This document shows, piece by piece, positions 7,837 to 17,344 of a stretch of 44,975 nucleotides of DNA (positions are counted from its first letter, which is position 1; the number at the start of each line of letters is the position of its first letter). The DNA comes from Clostridia bacterium (GTDB lineage Bacteria > Bacillota > Clostridia > Oscillospirales > Acutalibacteraceae). Both the position numbers and the translations under genes were made by a program. The notes under the pieces were generated by a model that saw nothing but the letters and a program-made list of their open reading frames with translations, ran no database searches and was not told where the DNA came from. Location: the NCBI GenBank assembly GCA_017621885.1, contig JAGASD010000039.1, positions 1 to 44,975 on the forward strand, read 5' to 3'.

Positions 7837-9177
7837 TTAACCGATAAGTATTTTTTCAGAGGGTCTGTCTAAGGGGACATTTTCTTTTTTCTCCGCAAGG
7901 GAGAGCACGAGGGAAAGTCCGCCCACTCTGCCTCCGAACATAAGTCCCATAATTATAAATTTTGATGCGGTGCAAAGTGTGGGTGTGAGACCCTTTGTTG
8001 CACCAACGGTACCGATAGCGGAAATTACCTCAAAAGCCGCCGTCATTACATCACAATTTTCAAGCGTGCTGACAATAACAACAGCCACCAGGGATACCAT
8101 AACGTATATGGTGAATATTGCGGTTGCCTGGCTGAGTGCATCCTTTGAAAGGCTTCGCTTGAAAACCTCGGGATGAGTGTCGTGCCTTGCGGTAGCAATT
8201 GTTGAAAGAATAAGCACTGCAAAGGTGGTGGTTTTAAGTCCGCCTGCAGTTGAGCCGGGACTTCCGCCGATAAGCATAAGTAAATCAGTTATAACCTCAC
8301 TGCCCGGCTTTAAGGCTGAAAGGTCAACTGTGTTGAAGCCTGCAGTTCGGGGAGCAACCGAAAGAAAAGCGGCATTTATAATTTTGTCTGAAAACGAGAA
8401 ATCTTTGAGCACACCGTTGTATTCAAACAAAAAGAATAATACTGCCGGTACTGCAAGAAGAATTGCGGTTGTTGATAAAACAATCTTTGTGTGTAAGCTG
8501 TATTTTTTGAAGTTGGTTTTAAGTGTTACAATATCTGTCCACACAAGAAAACCGATACCGCCAATAACAACAAGACTCATTATTGTTATCATAACAACCG
8601 GGTCTTCCGCAAAGGTTGTGAGGGAAGAGAAGGGCTTGTATCTTCCCATAATGTCAAAGCCTGCATTACAAAAAGCGGAAATTGAGTGAAATACCGCACA
8701 GAACAATCCTTGACCAAATCCCATTTTCGGGCAGAAGCGCAGAGCAAGAATAACTGCACCTATTCCTTCAAATAAAAATGTTCCTTTAACAATTCTTTTT
8801 AAAAGAACAATTGCACCGCCTAATTTAAGGTTGCCTTCCGCTTGCATCAGCAAACGTCTTTCGTATACACCGATTTTCCTTTTGAGAAAAACGGAGAACA
8901 TTGACACGAAAAGCAAAAATCCCAGACCGCCTATCTGAATAAGTAAAAGAATTACGGCTTGCCCGAAGAACGACCATTGAGTAAAGGTGTCATAAACGAC
9001 AAGACCTGTTACACAGGTGGCGCTTGTTGCCGTGAACATTGCGTTTACGGGGGAGGTGAAGGTGCCGTTTGCAGAAGAAACGGGCAAACATAAAAGGGTT
9101 GTTCCTATTATTATTACAAGTAAAAAGCTCAACACAATTATTTGTGTGTAAGATAATTTTTTTAAAAGTTTTCGCAT
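7837..9177 (-). CDS. ktrB: Potassium channel/transporter subunit KtrB (TrkH family)
   Basis: A 446-residue polytopic membrane protein, the ion-conducting subunit of a Ktr potassium uptake system. It shows the fourfold M1-P-M2 layout, with P-loops near SATCVTGLVVYDTFTQWS, HSISAFCNAGFDIMG, IGGSPGSTAGGLKTTTFAVL and VISAIGTVGATKGLTP (the glycines of the selectivity filter). LLCLPVSSANGTFTSPVNAM near the N terminus is also typical. The frame is open upstream into comM, but GGAAGG (9191-9186) and ATG 9177 give the sensible start MRKLLKKLSYTQ. It starts 4 nt after the comM stop and pairs with KtrA downstream. Confidence 0.93.
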   Translation of the reverse strand: MRKLLKKLSYTQIIVLSFLLVIIIGTTLLCLPVSSANGTFTSPVNAMFTATSATCVTGLVVYDTFTQWSFFGQAVILLLIQIGGLGFLLFVSMFSVFLKRKIGVYERRLLMQAEGNLKLGGAIVLLKRIVKGTFLFEGIGAVILALRFCPKMGFGQGLFCAVFHSISAFCNAGFDIMGRYKPFSSLTTFAEDPVVMITIMSLVVIGGIGFLVWTDIVTLKTNFKKYSLHTKIVLSTTAILLAVPAVLFFLFEYNGVLKDFSFSDKIINAAFLSVAPRTAGFNTVDLSALKPGSEVITDLLMLIGGSPGSTAGGLKTTTFAVLILSTIATARHDTHPEVFKRSLSKDALSQATAIFTIYVMVSLVAVVIVSTLENCDVMTAAFEVISAIGTVGATKGLTPTLCTASKFIIMGLMFGGRVGGLSLVLSLAEKKENVPLDRPSEKILIG

Positions 9178-9181
9178 TTTT

Positions 9182-10714
9182 TTATGCCTTCCAAAATTTT
9201 CTGTCAAGACTTCTGTATTGTATCGCTTCAAGAATATGCTTGTTTTCGATGTTTTCTGAGCTGTCAAGGTCGGCAATTGTACGTGCAACCTTGAGGATTT
9301 TGTCATAAGCACGTGCCGAAAGACCAAGCTTTTCAAATGAAAGCTCAAGAGTTTTTGCAGCTTTTTCGGAAAGAATACAATATTTCCTCGTTTGCGATGC
9401 TGTCATTTTAGCGTTGCAGGAAATGTTAGTCCCATTAAATCTTTCAAGCTGAATATTTCGCGCCTTGTTGACACGCTCTCTTATGGTTGCAGAAGGCTCG
9501 CCTGCTTCTGTTTCCGAAAGCTGTGCGTAGTCAACGGGAGGTACTTCAATATGTATATCCAATCTGTCAAGAAGAGGTCCCGAAACCTTTGAAAGATACC
9601 TTGCAGGTGCACCGTTAGGGCAGGAGCAGGTTCTTGTGGGATGTCCGAAATATCCGCAGGGACAAGGGTTCATTGCACACACAAGCATAACAGAGCAAGG
9701 GTAGGTGAGAGCACAAGCCGCACGTGAAATTGTGATTGTGCCGTTCTCAATGGGTTGCCTTAAAACCTCCATTGTGCTTCTTGAAAATTCGGGCAACTCG
9801 TCAAGAAAAAGCACACCGTTGTGGGCAAGTGATAATTCACCGGGCTTAGGGATTGTGCCACCGCCCGAAAGTCCTGCAGGGGAAACGGAATGGTGGGGTG
9901 CTCTGAAGGGTCTGTGATTTATGATGGGGTTCTCTTTTGTAAGATTTCCGGAAAGAGAATAAATTTTTGTGGTATCAAGAGCCTCGTCAACGGTGATGTC
10001 GGGTAAAATTGAGGGGATTCTTTTAGCCAGCATACTTTTACCTGAGCCCGGAGGTCCAATCATCATAACGTTGTGGCCGCCTGCCGCAGCAACCTCCAAG
10101 GCTCTTTTAGCTTCAAACTGCCCCTTTACATCACTGAAATCGGGCATGAAATCGGGCATTTGGAGGTGCTTGAAGGGCTTGAGCTCAACGGGTGCAAGCT
10201 TTTCTGTATCGTTAATGTGGTTTACAAGCTTTGTGAGGTTTTCAACGGCATAAATATTTATGCCGTCAACAATAGCGGCTTCGTCAGCGTTGTCGATAGG
10301 GACGTAAATATCTCTTAAACCGTTTTCCTTTGCCGCCATAACCATCGGGAGCACACCTTTAACGCTCTTGACCTCGCCCGAAAGGGATAATTCACCGATG
10401 AAAGCCGCATTTCTGTAGTCTCCCATAATCTGCTTCGTTGCGGAAAGCACAGCAACAGCCATAGGCAAATCGTAAAGTGAGCCTTCCTTTTTTATGTCGG
10501 CAGGAGCAAGGTTGAAGGTGTAGTGGGATGTCATATGCATCTCGTAACCGGAGTTGTGAAGTGCCGCAATGATTCTGTCGCGGGCTTCGTTAACTGCAGT
10601 GTCGGGAAGTCCCACAACCTCCATGGAATATTTTCCGTTACTGATGTTGAGCTCAACATCAATCATATATGATTCAAGTCCGAGTAAACCAACGCTTTTT
10701 ATTTTTGAGAACAT
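9182..10714 (-). CDS. comM: YifB/ComM family Mg-chelatase-like AAA+ ATPase
   Basis: 510 residues, the usual length for this family. ComM is a hexameric helicase that promotes branch migration during natural transformation; in Firmicutes the role is less clear. It has an N-terminal Lon-protease-like fold (VGLPDTAVNEARDRIIAAL), Walker A GPPGSGKS at about residues 220-227, Walker B VLFLDELPEF, and a Cys cluster CAMNPCPCGYFGH...TCSC. A C-terminal Mg-chelatase-like domain has LSARAYDKILKVARTIADLD. ATG 10714 is preceded by GAGGGGAT. It lies 12 nt after the yfhO-like gene and 4 nt before ktrB, in one operon with potassium transport, which is not a functional link I can explain. Confidence 0.92.
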   Translation of the reverse strand: MFSKIKSVGLLGLESYMIDVELNISNGKYSMEVVGLPDTAVNEARDRIIAALHNSGYEMHMTSHYTFNLAPADIKKEGSLYDLPMAVAVLSATKQIMGDYRNAAFIGELSLSGEVKSVKGVLPMVMAAKENGLRDIYVPIDNADEAAIVDGINIYAVENLTKLVNHINDTEKLAPVELKPFKHLQMPDFMPDFSDVKGQFEAKRALEVAAAGGHNVMMIGPPGSGKSMLAKRIPSILPDITVDEALDTTKIYSLSGNLTKENPIINHRPFRAPHHSVSPAGLSGGGTIPKPGELSLAHNGVLFLDELPEFSRSTMEVLRQPIENGTITISRAACALTYPCSVMLVCAMNPCPCGYFGHPTRTCSCPNGAPARYLSKVSGPLLDRLDIHIEVPPVDYAQLSETEAGEPSATIRERVNKARNIQLERFNGTNISCNAKMTASQTRKYCILSEKAAKTLELSFEKLGLSARAYDKILKVARTIADLDSSENIENKHILEAIQYRSLDRKFWKA

Positions 10715-10726
10715 TTTATCCCCTCG

Positions 10727-13618
10727 TTATTCAGTATCTTCTGTGTCATTTTCCTTTGAAATAATATCTGTTTGCGCATCTGCAGTTGCGTCAGACTCAT
10801 TTGTTTCATCCGTGAATTTCTCACTTATGTCTTCAAGCGGAACATAGAATGAGGGAGCTTTTGCATCGTCATTCCAATTATCATCAGTTTCAACGTATAA
10901 GGGCGGGTTGAAAACGAAAATGCGCTTTTTGCTAAGAATGCAAAGAAGTATAAAGATAACAAGAGTCAAAGCGGAAATCACACAGCCTACGTAAAGCCCA
11001 CGGGGTGTGTATTTGAATGTGACTGAATGAGTACCCTTTGTTATTTCAACACCAAGAAGCGCGTTATCACCAATATCATAAATCTTCTCTTTGCTAACCT
11101 TTTTGCCGTCAATGTAAATTGACCAGCCTTCGTCATAGTTGATTGACGTGTAAAGGATTCCGTTTTCGGAAGCGTTTACGTTACCTTCAATGACGGTTTC
11201 GTCAAATTTAGTAACGTTGAGCGAGTCGGCTTTGAGAGTGTTATAGCCTGAAACAAAGGACTTTTTATTAAGTGTTACACCAAAGAGATAAAGATAACCG
11301 TCTTTTGCTTCCGTGAAGGGTGCAAATATTGAAACGGTTTGCCCTTTTTTGAGATAGCCGAGGTCAAGTATGTGGGGCTTTGTGTCAATATACTGTGAAA
11401 TTGCATTGCCGTCGGGGAGTGTAATCGTTATTGCACTTATATCATTGTTGCTTGCTTTAAGGTAAATATAAGCGTTGCCGTCCTGCGAAGCAGTCAATTC
11501 AAAAGACACCGAAGCTGCAGTTGAATCCGAAACGGTGTAGGGGTAATATCCGTCTTCACTTTCGGAAAGGTCATAGCATTCAATACCGTTACCGTTAACA
11601 GACGACATTTCCATATCTGTGTAAACGTTGTGAATACCCGTTGCACTGCCGAAAAGACTGCTTTGTACCTCAAATGGGTTGGGGTTGTCGTGTGACCATT
11701 GAAGAATATCTTCGTTGACCCTGAATGCAATAGGAAGCTGATAGAGATTTTCGTAAGCTGTGTACTTATCGATTGAGGCAATCTCTCTGTACAATTCAGG
11801 GTTCATTTCTGCTTTTGCGGCAGTGGAGTTATCAACAATGTAGTCAAGGGCAAAGAATGCATTGTATACGGGTGTCTGTCTGTGGTAGGTGTAGCTGTTA
11901 ATGAAGTTGCTGAACATACCCAGATGCGACTGCATATTTGAAACCTTTTCATAAGCCATGGATGAGAAGGTTGAAACACCGTTGTAGTAATACCAGCAGG
12001 GGTCCATACGTGCTCTTAAAGAGGTAAGCTCCATTCTGTAATCGTCATTACCTTCATATTTGTCGATTTCTGTTTTTATTTTTTGGAAATCGTCGTAATC
12101 ACCCACAAAGTTGGTTTTTGTCTGATCCATGCTGTAATTATTGGTGTTTGCAACCGTGTATTCTGCACAGGCGGAGCAAAGAATAAGTGCTGCTGCGGCA
12201 ATTGCAGGATATTTGTCGTTTTTAAGAATGCCGAGAGCCATGCAGTAAATACCGATGAATGCAATGCAAATCCAAACGCCGGTTTCACTGAAATTCTTTG
12301 AGCCTATTTCCTGAACAAGGATTATAAAGAATATTGTTGCCGTACCTACACCGATAATCTGACGGGTGGTGTATTCCTTTATGTGCATTAACGCTCTGAA
12401 GGCGAAAATAAGAAGCAGGAATGAGTACATATATGAAAAACGGTAGGGTAAATCATTGGGGAAGTGGAAGCCGTGCCAGATAAAATTAAGATAGTTTGTG
12501 TAACAGCTTGCGAACATTACACCGAGAATACCGATGCTGAAAACTTTTTCTTTAAGAGAGATTTTGTTTGAAAATATGAAAAGGGGCACAAGCATAACAG
12601 TGAGAATGCCGCAGTAAACGTTGGGTAAAACGTCTGTACCGCTGCTTCTTATTGTTGGGTCGAGATATGCAAGGTGGTTTGCAAGAAAATCGAAAATTGA
12701 AAAATACGTTTTGAATTCCTGCGGCCACGAGCCGGAGGTTGCCGAGCAGCTTTTGAGAATAAAAAATACGGGAATAAGGGAGAAAGCGGATAAAAGAGCT
12801 GCACCGACGGATGAAAAAGCAAATCTTACGCCACTGTCAATAAATTTGTTGTTCCTTAAATTGTTGTATGCCCAACGGAAAAATCCCTTTACACCCTTTT
12901 CGCGCACTGCAAGCTGACCGAAATATGTGTCGGAAACTGTGTACGTTACAAAGTAGCAATAAATGAAATAAAGCACGGAGAAAATGCATACCATATAGCC
13001 CATATAGTAGTTTGTGACAAGCGTAAGGGCAAGGGTGACAGTGTAAAGCTTCATTTTTCGTTCGTGTACGAGCATTTCAATACCAAGCATTACAAGGGGG
13101 AAAAGGTAGAATGCGTCAATCCACATAACGTTCCAGTAATATGCGATGAAATATCCGCTGCAAGCGTATAACACACCGAAAGCGGACACCAGGGGATTTT
13201 GAAGCTTATGCTTCTTGCTTAAATAGTAAGCAAAGGTGAAGGAGGCTAAAACCGATTTAAGGAAAATCATTGCAGAAATTGCTTCGGGCATATTTTTATG
13301 ACCGAACAGTATCATAATTATTGCAAGGGGAGAGGAGAGGTAATTGTAGAAATTACCGAGGAATGAGCTGCCTCCGCCTGACTTCCACGAATAAAGGAAG
13401 GAGTCAAGATTAGTAACTCTTTCATAAAGCTCTGCAAACAGCGGTCCGTATTGGTGATAAAGGTCCATTCTTAAAATAGTTACGTCACCGAAGGGCGCGA
13501 GGTCATAGCAGAAATAAACAACAGTCATAATAGCCGCGGTACAAGCCGCCGCAAGAAGACAATATCTGATATTAAACCCTTTTTTGAAAAGAGGGTTGTT
13601 TTTGATTTTTTCTTTCAT
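10727..13618 (-). CDS. YfhO-family polytopic membrane protein
   Basis: A protein of about 963 residues with around a dozen membrane helices in the first ~560 residues, a large extracellular domain (about 570-880) and a final membrane helix. The N-terminal pattern (YDLAPFGDVTILRMDLYHQY, then FLYSWKSGGGSSFLGNFYNY) and C-terminal YDEGWSIYIDGKKVSKEKIY and FKYTPRGLYVGCVISALTL are typical of YfhO. These are GT-C-like proteins implicated in glycosylation of lipoteichoic acid or other surface polymers in Bacillus and Listeria. ATG 13618 (MKEKIKNNPLFKKGF) is preferred over the upstream in-frame start because AAAGGA lies upstream. An acidic C-terminal tail (ENDTEDTE) extends past the last helix. It is first in the four-gene minus-strand operon. 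Confidence 0.85.
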   Translation of the reverse strand: MKEKIKNNPLFKKGFNIRYCLLAAACTAAIMTVVYFCYDLAPFGDVTILRMDLYHQYGPLFAELYERVTNLDSFLYSWKSGGGSSFLGNFYNYLSSPLAIIMILFGHKNMPEAISAMIFLKSVLASFTFAYYLSKKHKLQNPLVSAFGVLYACSGYFIAYYWNVMWIDAFYLFPLVMLGIEMLVHERKMKLYTVTLALTLVTNYYMGYMVCIFSVLYFIYCYFVTYTVSDTYFGQLAVREKGVKGFFRWAYNNLRNNKFIDSGVRFAFSSVGAALLSAFSLIPVFFILKSCSATSGSWPQEFKTYFSIFDFLANHLAYLDPTIRSSGTDVLPNVYCGILTVMLVPLFIFSNKISLKEKVFSIGILGVMFASCYTNYLNFIWHGFHFPNDLPYRFSYMYSFLLLIFAFRALMHIKEYTTRQIIGVGTATIFFIILVQEIGSKNFSETGVWICIAFIGIYCMALGILKNDKYPAIAAAALILCSACAEYTVANTNNYSMDQTKTNFVGDYDDFQKIKTEIDKYEGNDDYRMELTSLRARMDPCWYYYNGVSTFSSMAYEKVSNMQSHLGMFSNFINSYTYHRQTPVYNAFFALDYIVDNSTAAKAEMNPELYREIASIDKYTAYENLYQLPIAFRVNEDILQWSHDNPNPFEVQSSLFGSATGIHNVYTDMEMSSVNGNGIECYDLSESEDGYYPYTVSDSTAASVSFELTASQDGNAYIYLKASNNDISAITITLPDGNAISQYIDTKPHILDLGYLKKGQTVSIFAPFTEAKDGYLYLFGVTLNKKSFVSGYNTLKADSLNVTKFDETVIEGNVNASENGILYTSINYDEGWSIYIDGKKVSKEKIYDIGDNALLGVEITKGTHSVTFKYTPRGLYVGCVISALTLVIFILLCILSKKRIFVFNPPLYVETDDNWNDDAKAPSFYVPLEDISEKFTDETNESDATADAQTDIISKENDTEDTE

Positions 13619-13665
13619 AAAACTAAAACATCCTTTTGAAATTTGTGCACTAAAATACATAGTAA

Positions 13666-13694
13666 ATATTACCATATAATTTGTATAGTTTCAA
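13666..13694 (-). promoter_or_regulatory. Candidate promoter of the yfhO-comM-ktrBA operon
   Basis: On the minus strand TTGAAA (13694-13689), a 17-nt spacer ending TATGG, and TAATAT (13671-13666). The extended -10 TG supports it. About 48 nt upstream of the ATG. Confidence 0.5.
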
Positions 13695-13784
13695 CGATTT
13701 TGAATTTTATTTTCAATTTATTTATATTTGAGGTTATATTTTCGGACAAGTGAAAATATTTATGTCACGAAAGGAATGATAAAA

Positions 13785-14702
13785 ATGAAGCAGTATTTAA
13801 ATGCGATATCTCTTTTGCCCGATAAATATAAAAATATTTTGTCCGCTGTTCCCGAAATGAAAGCAAAAGAAATAAAGGAAATCCGTTTCAGAAACGGCGG
13901 TGCGGTTGCCCTGAATACAAAAGATGAGGTCTGCTATCTTACACAAGACGGAAAGCTGACAAGCGTTTATTGCGATAACCTTCTCAGAAGCGATGAAAAG
14001 GATATGTATGAAATTGTGTTTATGCTTTCAAGAAGGTCCCTGCACACGTATCAGGATATGATAGCCAAAGGCTTTTTGCCGCTGAAAGGCGGTTGCAAGG
14101 CAGGTGTAGGCGGAAGGGCTGTCATAAGAAACGGTGCTGTTTATTCTGTTTCAGCGTTCAACAGCGTAAATATAAGAGTGTCAAGGGAGTTTTACGGTTG
14201 TTCCCGCGATGTTATTAAGTCTGTGGGGGATTGCAAATCTTATCTTATTATCGGTCAGCCTCTTTCCGGTAAAACCACACTTTTAAGGGATTTGTGCAGA
14301 TATTATTCAGGAAAGGATGCAATAAAACCGCTGAAAACGGTGGTGATTGATGAGCGTGATGAAATAGCGTCTCTTTCCTTCGGGTGCGGAGAATACATAG
14401 GTGAGCATACGGATGTGCTGACACTTTACCCTAAGGCTGTTGGTACGGAAATTGCCGTGAGAACATTATCACCCGATATTATTGTTCTTGACGAAATAGG
14501 CGGAGATGATGAATCAAAGGCGCTTCTCAGCGCAATGAACAGCGGTGTTGATTTTATTGCCACCGCCCACGGAAACAGCTTTGAGGACGTTATGCGCAGA
14601 CCGAATATAAAGACTCTCATAAACGGCGGAGTATTCAAAAAAATTGTTGTTCTTCAAGGAAAAAATGCTCCGTGCAAGGTTAAGGAGACGGTGTCTTTTT
14701 GA
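13785..14702 (+). CDS. spoIIIAA: Stage III sporulation protein AA (ATPase)
   Basis: 305 residues. SpoIIIAA is the secretion-type ATPase of the SpoIIIA-SpoIIQ channel joining mother cell and forespore after engulfment. Walker A is IIGQPLSGKTTLLRDLCRYY and Walker B is DIIVLDEIGGDD. An Arg-rich region follows (DVMRRPNIKTLINGG). The N terminus shows the family motif KEIKEIRFRNGGAVAL. ATG 13785 is chosen because GAAAGGA ends 10 nt before it; the ATG at 13776 is too close. First gene of the complete eight-gene operon. A sigma-E promoter is expected but no good match was found in the 100 bases upstream. Confidence 0.95.
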   Translation: MKQYLNAISLLPDKYKNILSAVPEMKAKEIKEIRFRNGGAVALNTKDEVCYLTQDGKLTSVYCDNLLRSDEKDMYEIVFMLSRRSLHTYQDMIAKGFLPLKGGCKAGVGGRAVIRNGAVYSVSAFNSVNIRVSREFYGCSRDVIKSVGDCKSYLIIGQPLSGKTTLLRDLCRYYSGKDAIKPLKTVVIDERDEIASLSFGCGEYIGEHTDVLTLYPKAVGTEIAVRTLSPDIIVLDEIGGDDESKALLSAMNSGVDFIATAHGNSFEDVMRRPNIKTLINGGVFKKIVVLQGKNAPCKVKETVSF

Positions 14703-15142
14703 ATTTGATTGTTATTTTTACTGCAGTTTTATTATTAGTCGCAGGCGGTGCGGATATTTATAAACAAAAACGAAAAACATGTGTTCTTGATGAAATAGTA
14801 AGATTTGTTCTTTATGCAAGAAGTGAACTGCATTACCGTACACCTGACCTTGAAAATCTTTTTATTTCCGCAAGCAAGCAGAATTATTCTTATCTCAGCT
14901 TTTCAGATTATACGGTGAAGCCCGATGATATGTGTGATGAACTTGTTAAGAAGGATTTTTCTGAGTTCGTCAGCCGATTGGGTACTACTGACACAGATGG
15001 ACAATTGTCCCTTTGCGATGAATATGCAAGCCGTTTTACAGAAAAATTAACCGAGCGTAAACAGCGAGAAAAAAGTAAAATTCAGATAAGTGCCGCACTG
15101 AGCATTTTAAGTGCAATGTGTGTTCTGGTTTTGTTTATGTAA
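14699..15142 (+). CDS. spoIIIAB: Stage III sporulation protein AB
   Basis: A 147-residue protein, somewhat shorter than the ~170 of B. subtilis. It has an N-terminal membrane segment (NLIVIFTAVLLLVAGGADIY) and a C-terminal one (IQISAALSILSAMCVLVLFM), with a helical soluble part between. This fits SpoIIIAB, which is GspF/PilC-like. It starts with TTG 14699, overlapping the spoIIIAA stop, with AAGGAGA at 14682-14688 as the ribosome site; no better ATG exists. Identified from position, topology and pattern. Confidence 0.88.
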   Translation: MNLIVIFTAVLLLVAGGADIYKQKRKTCVLDEIVRFVLYARSELHYRTPDLENLFISASKQNYSYLSFSDYTVKPDDMCDELVKKDFSEFVSRLGTTDTDGQLSLCDEYASRFTEKLTERKQREKSKIQISAALSILSAMCVLVLFM

Positions 15143-15163
15143 ATTCCTTTTTTGAGGTGGAAA

Positions 15164-15358
15164 ATGGAAATAACCATTATTTTTAAAATCGTAGCGGTTG
15201 GTATTATTGTTGCGGTAATGAATCAGCTTTTGCAAAAGGCAGGCAAGGAGGAGTATACCCTTTTAACCACAATTGCGGGACTTATTATAGTGCTGCTGAT
15301 GTTTATTCCCGCACTTGAGGAATTAAAGGATGAATTGTCATCGGTGATACAGTTCTGA
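15164..15358 (+). CDS. spoIIIAC: Stage III sporulation protein AC
   Basis: 64 residues, the normal size. Two membrane helices (IIFKIVAVGIIVAVMNQLLQ and TTIAGLIIVLLMFIPALEEL) with the conserved QKAGKEEYTLLTTIAGLIIV region that marks SpoIIIAC. ATG 15164 is preceded by GAGGTGG at 15154-15160. Overlaps spoIIIAD by one base (TGATG). Forms part of the membrane platform of the SpoIIIA channel. Confidence 0.95.
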   Translation: MEITIIFKIVAVGIIVAVMNQLLQKAGKEEYTLLTTIAGLIIVLLMFIPALEELKDELSSVIQF

Positions 15359-15744
15359 TGGCTGTAAAATTAATTGTAACGGCGATTGCCGGAGTAATTC
15401 TTATTGCAATTTTAAAAAACAACTCATCTGTTTATTCTGCGGTTGCGCGCATAGCTCTTGTTTTCCTGATAATTTTAAGCGTTATGCCTCAGACGAAGGA
15501 TATAATGGATACGCTTCATAGGCTTGAGTTTAACGAGTATTTCAGCAATGAAGCAATAAGCGTTATGCTTAAAATGTTTGCAATTCTTACAATGGGGTCT
15601 GTGGCCTCGGATATTTGTCGGGATAACGGTGAAATTGCCGTGGCAAACGGGGTGGATTTATCGGTGAAAATTCTGGCAATATCCTGTGGGTTGCCGGTTT
15701 TCAGTGCTGTTATAAATGTGGCAATATCATTCTTCAACGGGTGA
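15358..15744 (+). CDS. spoIIIAD: Stage III sporulation protein AD
   Basis: A 128-residue polytopic protein, normal for SpoIIIAD. Conserved stretches are ISVMLKMFAILTMGSVASDI and CRDNGEIAVANGVDLSVKIL, followed by a final hydrophobic segment. Its start overlaps the spoIIIAC stop, so the two are translationally coupled. Confidence 0.95.
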   Translation: MAVKLIVTAIAGVILIAILKNNSSVYSAVARIALVFLIILSVMPQTKDIMDTLHRLEFNEYFSNEAISVMLKMFAILTMGSVASDICRDNGEIAVANGVDLSVKILAISCGLPVFSAVINVAISFFNG

Positions 15745-15751
15745 AAAAAGT

Positions 15752-16870
15752 ATGAAAATAAAGGTAGCTTTAAGCGTTTTGCTCAGTGTTTTCAGTTTGT
15801 TTTTTTGTTGTGTTTTTGTACATGCTCAAGGTAATATTGATGCCTATAAGGATGAGTATGATTTTGATGAAATTATATCATCAATTGATGATGAAACTTT
15901 GAAAATACTCAGTGAAATAGGTATTGATGAAATAAGCCACGAAAGTATTTTTTCCGTGAATCCCGTAAAGGTTTTCAAAGCAATATTCAATATAGTTACA
16001 GGCGCGTTGAATGGTCCGGTGAAGTTTTCCGTTATAACGGTTGGAGTGCTTATTCTGACCACGCTTTTGTCTTCTGTGGTTGAGTCCGATGAAAGTGTTT
16101 CGCTTGTCGGAGGGTCTGTTACAGCCCTGAGTGCCGCCGTGCCCGTGGCACAGGTTGTTACAACCTCATTTTCTGTGCTCCAAACCCTCGGCGTGTTCAC
16201 AACAGCCTTTGCGGGTGTGTTTTGTGCTGTGGTGTCATCGTCGGGGAATATAAGCGGAGCGGCGGCTTATTCGTCAATTACCGTGTTTTCAAACGCTCTT
16301 TTTTCAGGTCTGTTATCAGAGTTTTCCCGGCCTGTTGTAAACGCAATGTGTTCTTTGGGCTTTTTGTCGTGCTTTGATTTTTTCGGCTTCAGTACACGCT
16401 TTTCTGCAACGGTAAAAAAAGTGTATGTGTTTTTTATGAGCTTTGTAGGCACTGTTTTTTCGGGCATTGTTACCATAAAGGGCGTTTTAAGTAACGGTGC
16501 GGATACACTTACCTCAAAGGGTGTGCGTTTTGTTGTGGGACGCAGCCTACCCGTGGTTGGCGGCACTGTCAGCGAAACCTATTCAGCACTTGTTTCAAGT
16601 CTTAGCCTGATAAAAAATACGGTGGGAATATTCGGGATAATAACAGTTGTAGTAACGGTTCTTCCTACGCTCATTCAACTGATTGCGTGGGTCTTGTGTC
16701 TTGAAATAACCGTAAGCATTTCTGAGTCCTTCGGCAATCAGAAAGCTATAAGTATGCTGAATGTTCTTAAAGATACAATGGTGCTTCTCATTGCAACGCT
16801 TTGCATTGTTACTGCCATATTTATTGTGTCTGTGGGGGTGGTGATTAACGCTAAAGGAGGCTTCGGGTGA
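15752..16870 (+). CDS. spoIIIAE: Stage III sporulation protein AE
   Basis: 372 residues with a cleavable-looking N-terminal signal (MKIKVALSVLLSVFSLFFCC) and about seven further membrane helices. SpoIIIAE is the multipass subunit of the SpoIIIA complex. Conserved family stretches include FKAIFNIVTGALNGPVKFSV and GISVSESFG-like residues (here ITVSISESFGNQKAISML). ATG 15752 is used rather than an upstream in-frame GTG inside spoIIIAD; the ribosome site is weak, so translation probably depends on coupling to spoIIIAD. Confidence 0.94.
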   Translation: MKIKVALSVLLSVFSLFFCCVFVHAQGNIDAYKDEYDFDEIISSIDDETLKILSEIGIDEISHESIFSVNPVKVFKAIFNIVTGALNGPVKFSVITVGVLILTTLLSSVVESDESVSLVGGSVTALSAAVPVAQVVTTSFSVLQTLGVFTTAFAGVFCAVVSSSGNISGAAAYSSITVFSNALFSGLLSEFSRPVVNAMCSLGFLSCFDFFGFSTRFSATVKKVYVFFMSFVGTVFSGIVTIKGVLSNGADTLTSKGVRFVVGRSLPVVGGTVSETYSALVSSLSLIKNTVGIFGIITVVVTVLPTLIQLIAWVLCLEITVSISESFGNQKAISMLNVLKDTMVLLIATLCIVTAIFIVSVGVVINAKGGFG

Positions 16871-17340
16871 AGGAAACAGTAAAAAACGTGCTTGTCAATT
16901 ACATAATCTGTGCTGTTATCGGCGGTGTGCTTGAATATTTTGTGCCGCAAAGAATGAAAAAAACCTTGCATACTGCAGTTGTTGCAGTGATGCTTGTTGC
17001 GGCTTTTTCACCTGTCCTCAAAACGGATTTTGATTTTGAAAGTATTGATTATCCGGAACAAGAAAGTATAGCAACGGGTTATGATAATCTGATGCATATT
17101 GCAAACCTTACGGAAAAAAAGATTTACAATGAAATGAAGCAAATACTCATAACCGAACAGATAAGTGAATATGAAATATATGTAAGAACAAGTGTTGAAA
17201 AGGATGAAAACACGGTTTATCTTGATGAGGTTAAAGTTGAAATACCCGTGGAGTACAAGGATAAGGCTTCGGGTATTACGCAAGCGGTTCCCGAGGAATA
17301 TAAAAGTGTTTTCAATATAGCGTATATAAACACAGGGTGA
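16867..17340 (+). CDS. spoIIIAF: Stage III sporulation protein AF
   Basis: 157 residues with two N-terminal membrane helices (VNYIICAVIGGVLEYFVPQ and TAVVAVMLVAAFSPVL) and a soluble ring-forming-motif-like domain (EYEIYVRTSVEKDENTVYLD...VEIPVEY). The start is GTG 16867 with an ideal AAGGAGG at about 16854-16860, and it overlaps the spoIIIAE stop by 4 nt. It ends 4 nt before spoIIIAG. Confidence 0.93.
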   Translation: MKETVKNVLVNYIICAVIGGVLEYFVPQRMKKTLHTAVVAVMLVAAFSPVLKTDFDFESIDYPEQESIATGYDNLMHIANLTEKKIYNEMKQILITEQISEYEIYVRTSVEKDENTVYLDEVKVEIPVEYKDKASGITQAVPEEYKSVFNIAYINTG

Positions 17341-17344
17341 GAAA

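Noticed and set aside
8177-8689. Long + strand open frame opposite ktrB
   Set aside because: Antisense shadow; ktrB shows clear family motifs on the other strand.
13690-13784. Sigma-E promoter for spoIIIAA
   Set aside because: GGTTATATT resembles a -35, but no CATACAHT-like -10 occurs at 13-16 nt.
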